The notes: generated by a model from the sequence alone, not told the origin. A DNA stretch of 64,000 bases from Candidatus Peregrinibacteria bacterium (GCA_016220165.1 JACRIE010000022.1:17009-81008), one strand, 5' to 3'. Positions 47,944-58,488 are shown, numbered from the stretch's first letter. Numbers and translations: made by a program.

Positions 47944-48612
47944 ATGATCGACCTAATCCTTCATCTCGACGCCAACCTGATCGCCCTAGTACAGGCCTAC
48001 GGCCCCTGGGTCTATGCCATCGTATTCGCCGTAATTTTTTGCGAAACAGGACTCGTCGTCACGCCGTTTCTTCCGGGGGACTCGCTCCTATTCGCCCTCG
48101 GAGCGCTCGCGGCGACAAAGTCACTCAACCTGGGTTTGCTCCTGGTTCTTTTGGGCGCGGCCGCGATCCTGGGAGACACCGTCAACTACTGGATCGGACA
48201 TACGCTGGAGATCAAATTGGTTGAAGGAAAAAAAATACGATTCATCAAAGAGTCTCACCTAAAAAAAACCGAGGAATTTTACAAAAAATATGGCAATAAA
48301 ACCATCATCCTCGCGCGTTTCGCTCCGATCGTCCGGACACTAGCCCCTTTTGTGGCTGGCGTCGGTAAAATGAATTATTCGCACTTCCTCCTCTACAACA
48401 TCATCGGAGGCGCCGCTTGGGTCACGCTCTTTCTCTCGGGAGGCTATTTCTTCGGAAATATCCCATTCGTCAAAAAGAACTTCACGATGGTAATCTTGGG
48501 TATCATCTTCTTCTCAGTCCTTCCAGCGATAATCGAATACATCAAAAGCAAAAAGCGAACGAATATGCCTTCTACCGTTTCGACCACTGTGGAGCGCGAC
48601 GAGCGCGTTTGA
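47944..48612 (+). CDS. DedA family membrane protein
   Basis: [45 protein letters not shown]. Confidence 0.9.
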   Translation: MIDLILHLDANLIALVQAYGPWVYAIVFAVIFCETGLVVTPFLPGDSLLFALGALAATKSLNLGLLLVLLGAAAILGDTVNYWIGHTLEIKLVEGKKIRFIKESHLKKTEEFYKKYGNKTIILARFAPIVRTLAPFVAGVGKMNYSHFLLYNIIGGAAWVTLFLSGGYFFGNIPFVKKNFTMVILGIIFFSVLPAIIEYIKSKKRTNMPSTVSTTVERDERV

Positions 48613-49021
48613 GACCGAACTTTTTGCGTTCTTTAATGCGGGCGTCGCGCGTCAGGAATCCGGCATGCTTCAAATCACGACGTAAAATGGGGTCAAACTG
48701 CAAAAGAGCTTTGGCAATGCCATGGCGCACCGCGTCAGCCTGAGAAGAAACTCCGCCGCCAATCACACGAGCTACCACATCAAATTGTTTGGTCGTGTTA
48801 GTAAGTTTTAAAGGGGCCTTCACGTTACCGATCAAAGCTCCAAAAAAATAGTCTTGAATGGGACGATCGTTAACTTCAATATTCCCCTTTCCATCTTGAT
48901 ATAAACGGACACGGGCAACCGACGTTTTGCGCTTTCCATTCGCGTAAAAATACTTCCATTTCCGCTCGGCGGGAACTTTTTTTTCAGAAACTTTTTCGAT
49001 TATTTTGGCCTTCTTGGGCAT
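48572..49021 (-). CDS. rpsI: Ribosomal protein S9
   Basis: [57 protein letters not shown]. Confidence 0.95.
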   Translation of the reverse strand: MPKKAKIIEKVSEKKVPAERKWKYFYANGKRKTSVARVRLYQDGKGNIEVNDRPIQDYFFGALIGNVKAPLKLTNTTKQFDVVARVIGGGVSSQADAVRHGIAKALLQFDPILRRDLKHAGFLTRDARIKERKKFGLKRARRAPQWSKR

Positions 49022-49049
49022 AATAGTCAGATGTTAAATTTCAAGTTAC

Positions 49050-49075
49050 AAGTCCCAAAGGGATCACTTAGTGAT
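49050..49075. repeat. 26-bp dual mini-palindrome repeat (copy 2)
   Basis: AAGTCCCAAAGGGATCACTTAGTGAT. Confidence 0.9.
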
Positions 49076-49096
49076 TACGAGTTACGCATTTAAATT

Positions 49097-49543
49097 TTAT
49101 AGGGTAACCGATTCAGGTTTTTGGGCGATATGCTCATGTTGCTCACCGGCATAAATCTTAAGTCGCTCCATAACAAAGCGTCTGGAACGATTGCGGGGGA
49201 GCATGCCGGAAACGGCATCCTGGAGAATCTTTGCGGGATTTGTTTTGCGAAGATCTCCCAATACCTCGCGATGTAGGCCATTCGGATAGCGCGTATGATG
49301 GAAATAATCTTTATCCAATTCCTTTTTACCGGTAACGTGAATTTCGCTCATGTTGATAACGACGACATAGGCGCCAACATCCACATGATGAGTAAAAATT
49401 ACCTTATTTTTACCGCGTAAAAGATCAACAACTTTAGTGGCTAAATGACCCAAAGTCTGTCCTTTGGCGTCAATTAAATACCATTGTTTTTCAGATTTTG
49501 TCTGAAGTTTGGGGAGCGTGGTCTTAGTCATAAATAAATTCAA
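49097..49543 (-). CDS. rplM: Ribosomal protein L13 (start may be 49531, MTKTTLPKL)
   Basis: YLIDAKGQTLGHLATKVVDLLRGK; NGLHREVLGDL; AVSGMLPRNRSRRFVMERLKIYAG. Confidence 0.93.
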   Translation of the reverse strand: MNLFMTKTTLPKLQTKSEKQWYLIDAKGQTLGHLATKVVDLLRGKNKVIFTHHVDVGAYVVVINMSEIHVTGKKELDKDYFHHTRYPNGLHREVLGDLRKTNPAKILQDAVSGMLPRNRSRRFVMERLKIYAGEQHEHIAQKPESVTL

Positions 49544-49546
49544 GAA

Positions 49547-49903
49547 TTATACGAAAGCAATTTGAGCTTTGATGGCGGCATCCCCTGGACGAAAGCCCAA
49601 ATGAGTAATGCGAACATAGCCGGATTTTCGATCCTTAAAACGAACCAATAACTCCTCAACCATCTTATAAGAAGCGCGTGGATCAAAAAGTTCGATATTT
49701 AAAGTACGATGAGCGTTTAGAGGTGTTTTTGCCTTTCTCGCGCGATCCATCAGGCGTTCAAAATAAGCCTTTAGTAATTTAGCCTTAGGAAGAGTTGTTT
49801 CGATCTTTTCATGCAGAACAAGAGACGCGGCCATAGTACGCAACATCGCCCTGGTTTGAGGACTATTACGGCTGATCCGCTTATTTTTAACTAAGTGACG
49901 CAT
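49547..49903 (-). CDS. rplQ: Ribosomal protein L17
   Basis: RISRNSPQTRAMLRTMAASLVLHEKIETTLPKAK. Confidence 0.94.
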   Translation of the reverse strand: MRHLVKNKRISRNSPQTRAMLRTMAASLVLHEKIETTLPKAKLLKAYFERLMDRARKAKTPLNAHRTLNIELFDPRASYKMVEELLVRFKDRKSGYVRITHLGFRPGDAAIKAQIAFV

Positions 49904-50004
49904 AAGATTTCAAAGTTCAGGATTCGTAAATATAAATAAAATTTTTTGACAATTAGCTTTTTGGAATTCTGATCAATTGTCAGATGTCAGTTCTCAGGTG
50001 TTCT

Positions 50005-50994
50005 TTAAGATTCTTCTCCCTCACTCATCAATTTCAATCCGCGTCCGGCGAGTGCGTCATCCACTTCACTCATTGCCTTCTTTCCGAAACCTCGGAAATT
50101 GGATAATTTGCTGGGAGTGCATTTGACCAACTGTTCGATCGAACCGATGCCTCCGTTGATCAAAGAATTAAGCGTGCGTGGAGAAAAATTAAGAATTTCG
50201 ATTGGTGTATAGGATTCCTTTTTGGATTCCTCTTCTTCTTCCACGCGCTCCAGCTCTTTCACTCGCTGAATATCCGCTTGGAATTCCGGTTCCACAGTTT
50301 CCCCTTCAATCGTGAAAAGATTAAAATAAGACGACAAAAGATCCGCGGCGAATTTTAAAGACTCTTCAGGCATCATCGAACCGTTAGTTTCGACTTCAAC
50401 AATCAATCGATCAAGATCAGTCATCTGGCCCACGCGCGTATTCTCAACATTATAGCGGACTTTCCGAACAGGAGAATAAAGAGCGTCAACCAAAATCAGC
50501 CCGATCTCCTGATCAAGCTTCTTTCGCAGGGAGACGGGGACATACCCCACTCCCTTCGTGATTGTGATATCCATAGCCACTTTTGCCTTTTTAGCGGTAA
50601 TGGTGGTGATATAGAGATCAGGGTTCAAAATCTCAATATCACTCGAATGCTGAATATCCTTAGCGGTAACGATACCTTCTTTTGTGGCTTTTAAATGAAC
50701 CACTTCTGGATCCTTGGTATGTTTTCGAACACAAAGCTGCTTAAGATTCAGAATAATATCCAAAACACTGTCTTGAACGCCTGGGAGAGTGGTGTATTCA
50801 TGCGTAACGCCCTCCATTTTAATAGCGCTTACAGCGGCCCCTGGCAGAGAAGAAAGAAGCACGCGACGAAGCGCGTTGCCCACGGTCATCCCATATCCGG
50901 AAGGAAGTGGTTCCATGACAAAACGTGCAAGATTTTTTCCAGAACTTTCGGTTTTAATTCTAGGTAAACCGATCTCTTCCTGAATAATATGCAT
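50005..50994 (-). CDS. rpoA: RNA polymerase alpha subunit
   Basis: FVMEPLPSGYGMTVGNALRRVLLSSLPGAAV; C-terminal alpha-CTD. Confidence 0.96.
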   Translation of the reverse strand: MHIIQEEIGLPRIKTESSGKNLARFVMEPLPSGYGMTVGNALRRVLLSSLPGAAVSAIKMEGVTHEYTTLPGVQDSVLDIILNLKQLCVRKHTKDPEVVHLKATKEGIVTAKDIQHSSDIEILNPDLYITTITAKKAKVAMDITITKGVGYVPVSLRKKLDQEIGLILVDALYSPVRKVRYNVENTRVGQMTDLDRLIVEVETNGSMMPEESLKFAADLLSSYFNLFTIEGETVEPEFQADIQRVKELERVEEEEESKKESYTPIEILNFSPRTLNSLINGGIGSIEQLVKCTPSKLSNFRGFGKKAMSEVDDALAGRGLKLMSEGEES

Positions 50995-51024
50995 GGAATG
51001 AAAATTAAAAAATAAAGGAGGGAA

Positions 51025-51630
51025 TTAACGAGAGTAAAACTCAACAATCAATTTGCTGTCCACGCTCTTTTCCAATTCATCTGCCTGAGGAATATCAGTA
51101 ATTTCGATCATCAAATTCTTAAGATCGACCTTCATCCATTTTGGAGAATAGTCTTTCAATTTTTCAAATCCCTGATAAAGCGGGGAAGTCTTTAGTTTTG
51201 GACGAACCTGGATCTTATCACCCGCCTGAACTTGGATAGAGGGAATATCGACGCGACGGCCATTGAGCAAAAAATGTCCATGCCCTACTTGTTGTCTGGC
51301 TTGCAAACGAGTGACGGCAAATTGAGAAACATACATCACGTTATCCAAACGCAGTTCCAAAAGACGCAAAAGATTTTCACCGCTCTGGCCGGGTTGTCGA
51401 ACGGCCTTTTTGTAATAATTATGAAATTGTTTTTCGGAAATGCCGAAAATACTGCGCGCCTTTTGTTTCTCGCGAAGTTGGCGGCCATATTCACTCAATT
51501 TAGCATAGCGTTCACCGTGCATGCCGGGGCGGGAACCGGAATTACGCATAATTTTGGTATACTTCTCGTTTCCAAAAAGATTGACTCCTTCTCGACGGCA
51601 TAAACGTGCTTTTGGACCTGTATAACGCAT
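51025..51630 (-). CDS. rpsD: Ribosomal protein S4
   Basis: RYTGPKARLCRREGVNLF; LELRLDNVMYVSQFAVTRLQARQQVGHGHFLLNGRRVDIPS. Confidence 0.95.
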   Translation of the reverse strand: MRYTGPKARLCRREGVNLFGNEKYTKIMRNSGSRPGMHGERYAKLSEYGRQLREKQKARSIFGISEKQFHNYYKKAVRQPGQSGENLLRLLELRLDNVMYVSQFAVTRLQARQQVGHGHFLLNGRRVDIPSIQVQAGDKIQVRPKLKTSPLYQGFEKLKDYSPKWMKVDLKNLMIEITDIPQADELEKSVDSKLIVEFYSR

Positions 51631-51688
51631 AGTAAATTGAAGATGATAAATTAATTTTTAATTTTCAATCTTTAATTTTCAATTAAAG

Positions 51689-52204
51689 TTAAACTCGACG
51701 GGCTTTCTTGCGACGGCATCCATTATGAGGCATCGCTGTAATATCAAAAATCGCATCCAGATCAAGCCCCGCGGCTTGGAGACCCCGAACCGCTTGTTCG
51801 CGTCCGGTTCCAACGCCTTTAATGAAAACTTTGAGGCTTTTTACGCCATAAGGAGCTAATTTTTCAACCACTTTTTCCGCTGTCACCTGGGCGGCGTAAG
51901 GAGTAGCTTTCCGGCTTCCCTTAAAACCAACCGATCCTGAACTGGCCGCGGCAATCAGCTCGCCATTAGGTTCTGTAATGGAAATAATCGTATTATTATA
52001 AGAAGCCATAATATAGGCATGCGCCTGAGAAACTACTTTGCGAACCCGCTTCTTGGCAACCTTTTTACCGGCAGGAACAGCTGCGGCTGGTGTGGCGGCA
52101 ATAGGCTTGTCCGCCGATCTGTCCGCCGTAGCGGGAGCGGAGGAGGAAGCTCCAGCGGAGGCGGAAGCGTCCTTAGGCTTGGGTTTGATTTCAGTCATAT
52201 CCAA
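51689..52204 (-). CDS. rpsK: Ribosomal protein S11 with Ala/Pro/Ser-rich N-terminal extension
   Basis: AHAYIMASYNNTIISITEPNGE...ITAMPHNGCRRKKARRV. Confidence 0.94.
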   Translation of the reverse strand: MDMTEIKPKPKDASASAGASSSAPATADRSADKPIAATPAAAVPAGKKVAKKRVRKVVSQAHAYIMASYNNTIISITEPNGELIAAASSGSVGFKGSRKATPYAAQVTAEKVVEKLAPYGVKSLKVFIKGVGTGREQAVRGLQAAGLDLDAIFDITAMPHNGCRRKKARRV

Positions 52205-52228
52205 TTACAAGTTACAAATTTCGAATTT

Positions 52229-52606
52229 TTATGTCTTGGATTCTTTAACGCGACCGCTGCCAACCGTCACGCGCTTGCCGCGCTTAGTGCGGGCATTGGT
52301 ACGAGTCCGCTGTCCACGGGCGGGAAGACGCCGACGATGACGATAGCCACGATAAGAACCGATTTCTTGCAAACGCTTAATGTCCGTGGCGATTTTACGT
52401 CTTAAGTCACCTTCTAATATCCATTTTGAAACCGTCTCACGGATACGATCGCCTTCTTCATCTGTGATAGCTTCAACGCGCTTATTTTTATCAATTTTTA
52501 ATTGATCCAGGATTTGGCGGCTCCGGGAGCGGCCAATGCCGTAAACATAAGTTAACGCGGCCTCTATACGCTTTCCTTTAGGTAAATTGATTCCGGCAAC
52601 ACGCAT
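52229..52606 (-). CDS. rpsM: Ribosomal protein S13
   Basis: RVAGINLPKGKRIEAALTYVYGIGRSRS; GYRHRRRLPARGQRTRTNARTKRG. Confidence 0.95.
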   Translation of the reverse strand: MRVAGINLPKGKRIEAALTYVYGIGRSRSRQILDQLKIDKNKRVEAITDEEGDRIRETVSKWILEGDLRRKIATDIKRLQEIGSYRGYRHRRRLPARGQRTRTNARTKRGKRVTVGSGRVKESKT

Positions 52607-52631
52607 TTCAAAATTTTATAAGATAAAATTT

Positions 52632-52710
52632 TTACATCTGACGCCTGACATTTGACATCTGACTTTGAAATGCTTTCTGGTCAAGTGTCATGTGTCAATC
52701 GTCAGACGTT
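52632..52710. repeat. Inverted heptad array, TGTCARR family
   Basis: ACATCTGACGCCTGACATTTGACATCTGACTTTGAAATGCTTTCTGGTCAAGTGTCATGTGTCAATCGTCAGACGTT. Confidence 0.85.
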
Positions 52711-52712
52711 CT

Positions 52713-52829
52713 TCAGCCTTGTCTTTGTTTATGCTTTTTGGATTTTGGGCAAATCACACGAACCACTCCTTTTCGACGGATGACACTGCACTTGTCACAA
52801 ATTTTTTTTACAGAAGCGCGAACTTTCAT
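52713..52829 (-). CDS. rpmJ: Ribosomal protein L36 (38 aa, absent from the ORF track)
   Basis: Manual translation [38 protein letters not shown]. Confidence 0.95.
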   Translation of the reverse strand: MKVRASVKKICDKCSVIRRKGVVRVICPKSKKHKQRQG

Positions 52830-52841
52830 GGGCTTAAAAAA

Positions 52842-53132
52842 TTAAGAGGCGGAAGTAGAGAGAGGAGGAGGAATTTCTTGTTTAGGCTGAGGAATACCTT
52901 TATGACGATAAACAATCCGCCCTTTAGTCAAATCATAAGGAGTCATTTCGACCGTCACATAATCACCAGGAAGGATACGGATATAATTCATCCGCACGCG
53001 ACCTGATATATGAGCCAAAATCTCATGATTTTGATAATGGGGATCAAGAAGTTTTACCCGAAACGTAGTATTGGGAAGACATTCCAGAATCACTCCCTCT
53101 ACTTCAATCACTTCTTTGGTCATAAGTCGCAA
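52842..53132 (-). CDS. infA: Translation initiation factor IF-1 with C-terminal extension
   Basis: [54 protein letters not shown]. Confidence 0.93.
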   Translation of the reverse strand: MRLMTKEVIEVEGVILECLPNTTFRVKLLDPHYQNHEILAHISGRVRMNYIRILPGDYVTVEMTPYDLTKGRIVYRHKGIPQPKQEIPPPLSTSAS

Positions 53133-53233
53133 AAACTCACAAAAGCGGACAGATTTTACACGATTAGAATGGGGGGCGCAAGAGAATTTTCGACTCTTTT
53201 TTCTAATCGATTTATGGCAAAAATAATAAGCGC

Positions 53234-53980
53234 TTAAGCAAGAATTTCAGCCCCCGTTTCAGTCACTAAGACCGTATGTTCAAAATGGGCTGAAAGACTG
53301 CGGTCGCGGGTAATAATAGTCCACCCATCCGAAAGAGTCTCGATCCCGCCGCTGCCCATAGCGGAAATAGGCTCAATAGCGATAGTCATGCCCGCGCGTA
53401 GTTGCGGTCCTGTGCCACGCTGTCCCGCGTTACAAATATCGGGCTCTTCGTGAAGCTGTCGCCCTACACCATGTCCCGTGCACTCAATAACCGGACTATA
53501 TCCTTGCCGTTCTAATACGCGCTGAATCGCCGCAGAGATGTCTCCGACAGCCACACCGGCTTTAATTTGTTTAATCGCCTGGTCAAGGGCTTCTTTGGTT
53601 ACGCGAACAAAAAAACGAACTTCAGGTGGCGCGGAGCCGATAATAACCGTTTTGCAGGCATCCGTATGAAAACCGCGGTAATAAACACCTGCGTCAATAC
53701 CAACGATATCGCCGCTTTTAAGCGCATAATCCGACGGGATCGCATGAACCACCTGTTCATTAACGGAAGTGCAGAGAGCCGCCGGATAGCCATGATACCC
53801 CTTAAAACTAGGCTCACCTCCGAGATCACGGATCATGGATTCAGCAAAAATATCCAATTCTCGCGTAGTCACACCCATTTTAGCTCGAGCGCAAGTGGCA
53901 TTCAGAACTTTTTGAAGAATCCTGCCCGATTCTCGCATAAGAACGATTTCCTCAGGAGTTTTAATATAAATAGGAGTCAT
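53234..53980 (-). CDS. map: Methionine aminopeptidase (start reassigned to [11 protein letters not shown])
   Basis: [42 protein letters not shown]. Confidence 0.94.
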   Translation of the reverse strand: MTPIYIKTPEEIVLMRESGRILQKVLNATCARAKMGVTTRELDIFAESMIRDLGGEPSFKGYHGYPAALCTSVNEQVVHAIPSDYALKSGDIVGIDAGVYYRGFHTDACKTVIIGSAPPEVRFFVRVTKEALDQAIKQIKAGVAVGDISAAIQRVLERQGYSPVIECTGHGVGRQLHEEPDICNAGQRGTGPQLRAGMTIAIEPISAMGSGGIETLSDGWTIITRDRSLSAHFEHTVLVTETGAEILA

Positions 53981-53981
53981 T

Positions 53982-54623
53982 TTAGAAAAAAAATAGGGAC
54001 TCCGTCTTATGAAAAAGCTCTTGAGTAACCGCGGGAATAGGTTGCGCGCCATTAATCTCAGTCAGAAGCCCCTGAGAACGATAATGTTCCACGAGAGGAA
54101 TCGTTTCTTTATTGTAATTTTCTAAACGCTTTTGAATACTGGCCGTGTTGTCATCGGCGCGTGTAACCAGGGCCGCACCGCAAGTTTCACAAACATCCTT
54201 TGGGTAATCAGCGGGATAAACTGCCTTACACGCGGAACAAATGCGACGCTTCGTCAGCCGCTGAATGGCCTCGTCCTGGGAAATATGGATCAAGATACCG
54301 TGATAGGAACGACCGTGTCGCCGAAGAAGCGTTTCGAGAGACCGAGCCTGATCAAAGGTTCTCGGAATCCCGTCAAAAAGAATCGGGCGATCCACGGGGT
54401 GATGGGACAAAAATGACTCAACCACCTCCATAATCACCTCCGCGCTCACCAATTGGCCGCTTTCGACAATCGTCTTGATCTGATTGCCCAAAGAAGTGCC
54501 TGATTGAATCATTTTTCGCAATTCGCCGCCCATTTCAAAAACAGTGAGTCCGTATTTTTCCGCCAAAAGCTTCCCCTGAGTTCCCTTTCCGGATCCCTGA
54601 ATGCCGAATAATAGAATATCCAT
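53982..54623 (-). CDS. adk: Adenylate kinase
   Basis: ILLFGIQGSGKGTQGKLLAEKYG; LFDGIPRTFDQA; CxxC...CETCG zinc lid. Confidence 0.94.
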   Translation of the reverse strand: MDILLFGIQGSGKGTQGKLLAEKYGLTVFEMGGELRKMIQSGTSLGNQIKTIVESGQLVSAEVIMEVVESFLSHHPVDRPILFDGIPRTFDQARSLETLLRRHGRSYHGILIHISQDEAIQRLTKRRICSACKAVYPADYPKDVCETCGAALVTRADDNTASIQKRLENYNKETIPLVEHYRSQGLLTEINGAQPIPAVTQELFHKTESLFFF

Positions 54624-54629
54624 AAAAAA

Positions 54630-54696
54630 AGCTTTTAGCTCTTAGCGTTTAGCTTTTAGTCAGACTAATAGCTAAGAGCTGATAACTAAAAGCTAG
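54630..54696. repeat. Inverted heptad array, TTAGCTA family
   Basis: GCTTTTAGCTCTTAGCGTTTAGCTTTTAGTCAGACTAATAGCTAAGAGCTGATAACTAAAAGCTA. Confidence 0.85.
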
Positions 54697-55991
54697 TAGA
54701 GCTTATCGTAATCATGCATCACAAGCTGGGCATTGATTTGGCGCATGAGTTCAAGCACAACGCCAACCACGATAATCATTCCTGAGCCGGAAATAATCAA
54801 ATCTCCGGAAGAGAGGCTGGTATATCGTGTAAACAACATAGGAACTACCGCCACAATAGCAATAAATAAGCCTCCAAACAGATCCATACGATTCGATACC
54901 TTTCCTAAAAATTCGGCTGTTTGGCGTCCGGGACGAATGCCTGGAATAAAGCCGCCGCGTTTTTGGATGTCATCAGCGATTTTCTCGGGATTAAACGTGA
55001 CACTCACATAAAAATAGGAAAAGGCGATCACTAAGAGGAAGTACGATATCAAATAAATAGTGGTTGGATTATTCGTATTAAAATACTGGAGCAAAAAATC
55101 GGCAAACGCTTTCAGTTTTGGCGAAGCGGAGGCTTGAAAAAATTGGGCTAAAACCGAAGGAAAAGTGATAATCGAAATAGCGAAAATAATCGGAATCATG
55201 CCAGCCTGGTTGACGCGAATTGGAAGAAATGACTTTTCACCTTTGCCGCCCGTCGCGCGAGTGGCGTAAGTAATCGGAATATTTCGTTGAGCTTCTGTCA
55301 CGAGGACGACAAAAATCAACATGACGGCGGAAATGACAATAAAAATGAGAAAATCGATCATTTTACTGCTATCGCCCGCCTGAGCAACGCCCAACATGCG
55401 TCCGATTCGGGTAGGCATATCCGAAATGATGCCGGCAAAAATCAAAATAGAAATACCATTCCCGATGCCGCGTTCAGTAATCTGCTCTCCAAGCCACATA
55501 GAAAAAACAGTGCCCGCGGTAACCGTGATCATGAGGGGGAGCAAAACGCTGAAACTGCTAGCGTCCGGAATGAGCTGGCCATTGGCGCTACGGTTAAGAA
55601 GAAGGATCATGCCGTAAGACTGAAGAATCGCGAGCGGAATAGTAAGCCAACGAGTGTATTGATTGATCTTGCGTTGCCCCTCCATCCCTTCTTTGGAAAG
55701 AGCTTCGAGCGAAGGAATAACGACGGTCATTAGCTGAAGTATGATAGAAGCATTGATATAAGGAGAAAGTCCCATCAGCACGATGGAAAAATTTTCCATG
55801 CTTCCTCCTGTCAGCGCTGAAAAGACGCCTAAAAGGCTATTTTGCTCGAAGATTCGACGAAGAATAGTCACATTCACTCCCGGGAGCGTCAGATGCGCGG
55901 CCAGCCTAAAAACAAACAGTAAAAAAAGCGTGAAAAGAATTTTGGTTCGCAGGGTAGGTGAATGCCAAATTTCACGAAAATATTTAAACAC
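54693..55991 (-). CDS. secY: Preprotein translocase SecY (GTG start)
   Basis: LPGVNVTILRRIF; GLSPYINASIILQL; ITERGIGNGISILIFAGI; GGFIPGIRPGRQT. Confidence 0.95.
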   Translation of the reverse strand: MFKYFREIWHSPTLRTKILFTLFLLFVFRLAAHLTLPGVNVTILRRIFEQNSLLGVFSALTGGSMENFSIVLMGLSPYINASIILQLMTVVIPSLEALSKEGMEGQRKINQYTRWLTIPLAILQSYGMILLLNRSANGQLIPDASSFSVLLPLMITVTAGTVFSMWLGEQITERGIGNGISILIFAGIISDMPTRIGRMLGVAQAGDSSKMIDFLIFIVISAVMLIFVVLVTEAQRNIPITYATRATGGKGEKSFLPIRVNQAGMIPIIFAISIITFPSVLAQFFQASASPKLKAFADFLLQYFNTNNPTTIYLISYFLLVIAFSYFYVSVTFNPEKIADDIQKRGGFIPGIRPGRQTAEFLGKVSNRMDLFGGLFIAIVAVVPMLFTRYTSLSSGDLIISGSGMIIVVGVVLELMRQINAQLVMHDYDKLY

Positions 55992-56016
55992 AGTAGTACA
56001 AGTTACGAGTTACAAA

Positions 56017-56457
56017 TTACAGCACCTTTCCGCCGGCGGCGATGATCTTCTTTTTAGCCGTTTGAGAGATCCTATGAACACGAACGGTGAGCGGCTTATC
56101 CAAAGAACCTGTTCCTAAAATTTTAACAGGTGTTTCTTTTTGATTAATAAGCCCATGTTCGAAAAGGGTTTGAAAATTGACTTCCTGCCCTCCGGAATAT
56201 TTGTTTAAAGCTTGGATATTGACTACTTGATAGAGAATTTTTGTTGGACTCTTAAAGCCTTTTAATTTAGGGAGACGACGGATGAGAGGGGTTTGTCCTC
56301 CTTCAAATCCGGGACGCACAGGAGTGGAATGCTGACCCTGCCCCTTACAGCCACGTCCGCAGAAAGTCCCGCGACCGGAACCATTTCCGCGACCCACTTG
56401 ACGGCGGGGGCGTTTGGCCGCGCCGATCTTTGGTTTAAGTGAATGAAGTTGAATCAT
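56017..56457 (-). CDS. rplO: Ribosomal protein L15
   Basis: RRQVGRGNGSGRGTFCGRGCKGQGQHS. Confidence 0.94.
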   Translation of the reverse strand: MIQLHSLKPKIGAAKRPRRQVGRGNGSGRGTFCGRGCKGQGQHSTPVRPGFEGGQTPLIRRLPKLKGFKSPTKILYQVVNIQALNKYSGGQEVNFQTLFEHGLINQKETPVKILGTGSLDKPLTVRVHRISQTAKKKIIAAGGKVL

Positions 56458-56480
56458 ACATGAAGGGCGTTAGGGGAAAA

Positions 56481-57107
56481 CTATTCGGCAATCTTGGGGG
56501 CGGCAGGCGTTTCAGACGTATCTTTTTTGGAAGAAAGAGGTTTTTTGGATGAACGATTTTGGAAAGGCTTTTTAGTCATATCGGAAACAGGCGCTTTCTT
56601 CTCTTCATGTTTTTTCTGATCCTTCGGAGCCACAGGGCGGAGATTCTGCAAAGCCCGCATAACCGCTTGAGTGGTCACTACGCGATTGCTCGTTCCGTAA
56701 TTTTTACTCAAAACATTTTTAACACCGGCCAATTCCAGAATCTTACGAAGCGTGCCCCCTGCGATTACTCCGGTACCCGGAAGAGCGGGAAACATAACCA
56801 TTCGGGCCGCCTTATACTTAATTTTAACATCATGAGGGATACTATCATTTTTATTGATAGGAACTCGGATGAGCCTTTTTTTCGCGGAAGCGACGGCCTT
56901 TTGAACCGCTTTGGAAACCTCAGCGGCCTTACCGATACCCATCCCCACGCGTCCGCGTCGATCTCCGATGGCAACCGTAACGCGGAAGCGCAGACGGCGG
57001 CCTCCTTTAACCACGCGCGTGACACGATCTATTTGCAAAACTTCATCGTCAAACTCTTTCTTCTCTACCTCTCTCATTGCCGTCCGTTCATGGTTGTGTT
57101 TACCCAT
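56481..57107 (-). CDS. rpsE: Ribosomal protein S5
   Basis: VIDRVTRVVKGGRRLRFRVTVAIGDRRGRVGMGIGKAAEV (approx.); GTGVIAGGTLRKILELAGVKNVLSKNYGTSN. Confidence 0.95.
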   Translation of the reverse strand: MGKHNHERTAMREVEKKEFDDEVLQIDRVTRVVKGGRRLRFRVTVAIGDRRGRVGMGIGKAAEVSKAVQKAVASAKKRLIRVPINKNDSIPHDVKIKYKAARMVMFPALPGTGVIAGGTLRKILELAGVKNVLSKNYGTSNRVVTTQAVMRALQNLRPVAPKDQKKHEEKKAPVSDMTKKPFQNRSSKKPLSSKKDTSETPAAPKIAE

Positions 57108-57135
57108 TAGATATTAGAAATTAGATATTAGAAAT

Positions 57136-57483
57136 TTAAAAATGAAGTCCGCCTTCGCGAGCCCCTTCGGCCAAAATTTTCACTCGACCATGATAAAGAT
57201 AACCGCGACGATCAAAAACGCAACCGGTAATGCCAATTTTTTGAGCTGCCTTAGCCAAATCAAGACCTACAGTCTTGGCCAATTCCATAGGCTTAGCTCG
57301 TTTCATCTTCAGAGAAGAACTGCTGGCAAGAGTTTTTCCTTGTGTATCGTCAATCAATTGAGCTGAAATCTGACGGATACTACGGAAGACAACAAGACGG
57401 GGACGAGTGGGAGTGCCCGAAACTCTTGCCCGAATTCGGATATGCCTTCTGAGACGCTGCTGTGCTTTAAAATTTTTAATCAT
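57136..57483 (-). CDS. rplR: Ribosomal protein L18
   Basis: [48 protein letters not shown]. Confidence 0.94.
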   Translation of the reverse strand: MIKNFKAQQRLRRHIRIRARVSGTPTRPRLVVFRSIRQISAQLIDDTQGKTLASSSSLKMKRAKPMELAKTVGLDLAKAAQKIGITGCVFDRRGYLYHGRVKILAEGAREGGLHF

Positions 57484-57510
57484 GACTTTTTAAAATGGAT
57501 AATAATCGGA

Positions 57511-58077
57511 TTATTCCTTGACGCCGCTAGTAGCTCCTGCCGCCGCCTTGCCGGCCTTATGAGGCACATATTCGCCTACATAACGAATACCTTTACCCTT
57601 ATAAGGTTCTGGAGGGCGAAAACCGCGGATATTGGCAGCGACTTCACCGACAGCCTGGCTATCAGCCCCTTGGATAATCATAACGTTCTTATTCTCTTTA
57701 TCCATTTCAACCTTAATCCCCTGTGGTAAAAGATATTCAATCGGATGAGAGAAACCGAGATTCAATGTGACTTTTTGACCGGAAACCTGCGCGCGGAAAC
57801 CTACGCCGATAATCTCGAGTCTTTTTTCAAACCCGCGCGAAACTCCTGTCGCCATATTATTAATGAGCGCCCGAGCCAGGCCGTGCAAACAGCGATCCTG
57901 ACGCTCTTTACCGGAGCGTTTAATTATTATTTTGTTCTCAGTCTTGTCAACGCCAATGGTAAGGGGGCAATCATAAGAAAGAGTTCCTTTGGGACCTTTT
58001 AATGTGATTTTTTGGCCCTGAATCGTCGTTTCGACGCCTGCGGGGATAATGATGGGTTTCTTTCCGATGCGAGACAT
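57511..58077 (-). CDS. rplF: Ribosomal protein L6
   Basis: MSRIGKKPIIIPAGVE; AANIRGFRPPEPYKGKGIRYVGEYVPHKAGKA. Confidence 0.95.
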   Translation of the reverse strand: MSRIGKKPIIIPAGVETTIQGQKITLKGPKGTLSYDCPLTIGVDKTENKIIIKRSGKERQDRCLHGLARALINNMATGVSRGFEKRLEIIGVGFRAQVSGQKVTLNLGFSHPIEYLLPQGIKVEMDKENKNVMIIQGADSQAVGEVAANIRGFRPPEPYKGKGIRYVGEYVPHKAGKAAAGATSGVKE

Positions 58078-58104
58078 AATTTTTTACAAGTTACCAGTTA
58101 CAAG

Positions 58105-58488
58105 TTACCAAATCTCACAAATATATTCTCCTCCTGTCCCGTTCTTTCGAGCTTCCTCATCCGTGGTTACTCCATTGGAAGTGGAAATAATGCCAATTCC
58201 ATAGCCGTTCAAAACAGGAAAAATATCTTTACTTTTTACGTAAATTCTTTGACCGGGTTTACTGATACGCTTAAGATTAAGCTCTTTATATTGAGGATTA
58301 AAGGTAACCTTAATCTCTTCGCGCGGGCCATTCATCACCTTTTCATAGTCTTGAATAAACGCGCGCTTCTTCATAACTTCTAAAATATTCATTTTTAATC
58401 GGGAATAAGGCATAACAACGCCGCTTTGCCTGGCCTTTACGCCATTTCTTATACGTGTCAATAAATCAGCGATAGGATCTGTAACCAT
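58105..58488 (-). CDS. rpsH: Ribosomal protein S8
   Basis: DPIADLLTRIRNGVKARQ; GIGIISTSNGVTTDEEARKNGTGGEYICEIW. Confidence 0.95.
   Translation of the reverse strand: MVTDPIADLLTRIRNGVKARQSGVVMPYSRLKMNILEVMKKRAFIQDYEKVMNGPREEIKVTFNPQYKELNLKRISKPGQRIYVKSKDIFPVLNGYGIGIISTSNGVTTDEEARKNGTGGEYICEIW

Noticed and set aside
53981-54052. N-terminal extension of map overlapping adk
   Set aside because: [15 protein letters not shown] at 53980 matches MetAP N-termini; the extension is adk in another frame.
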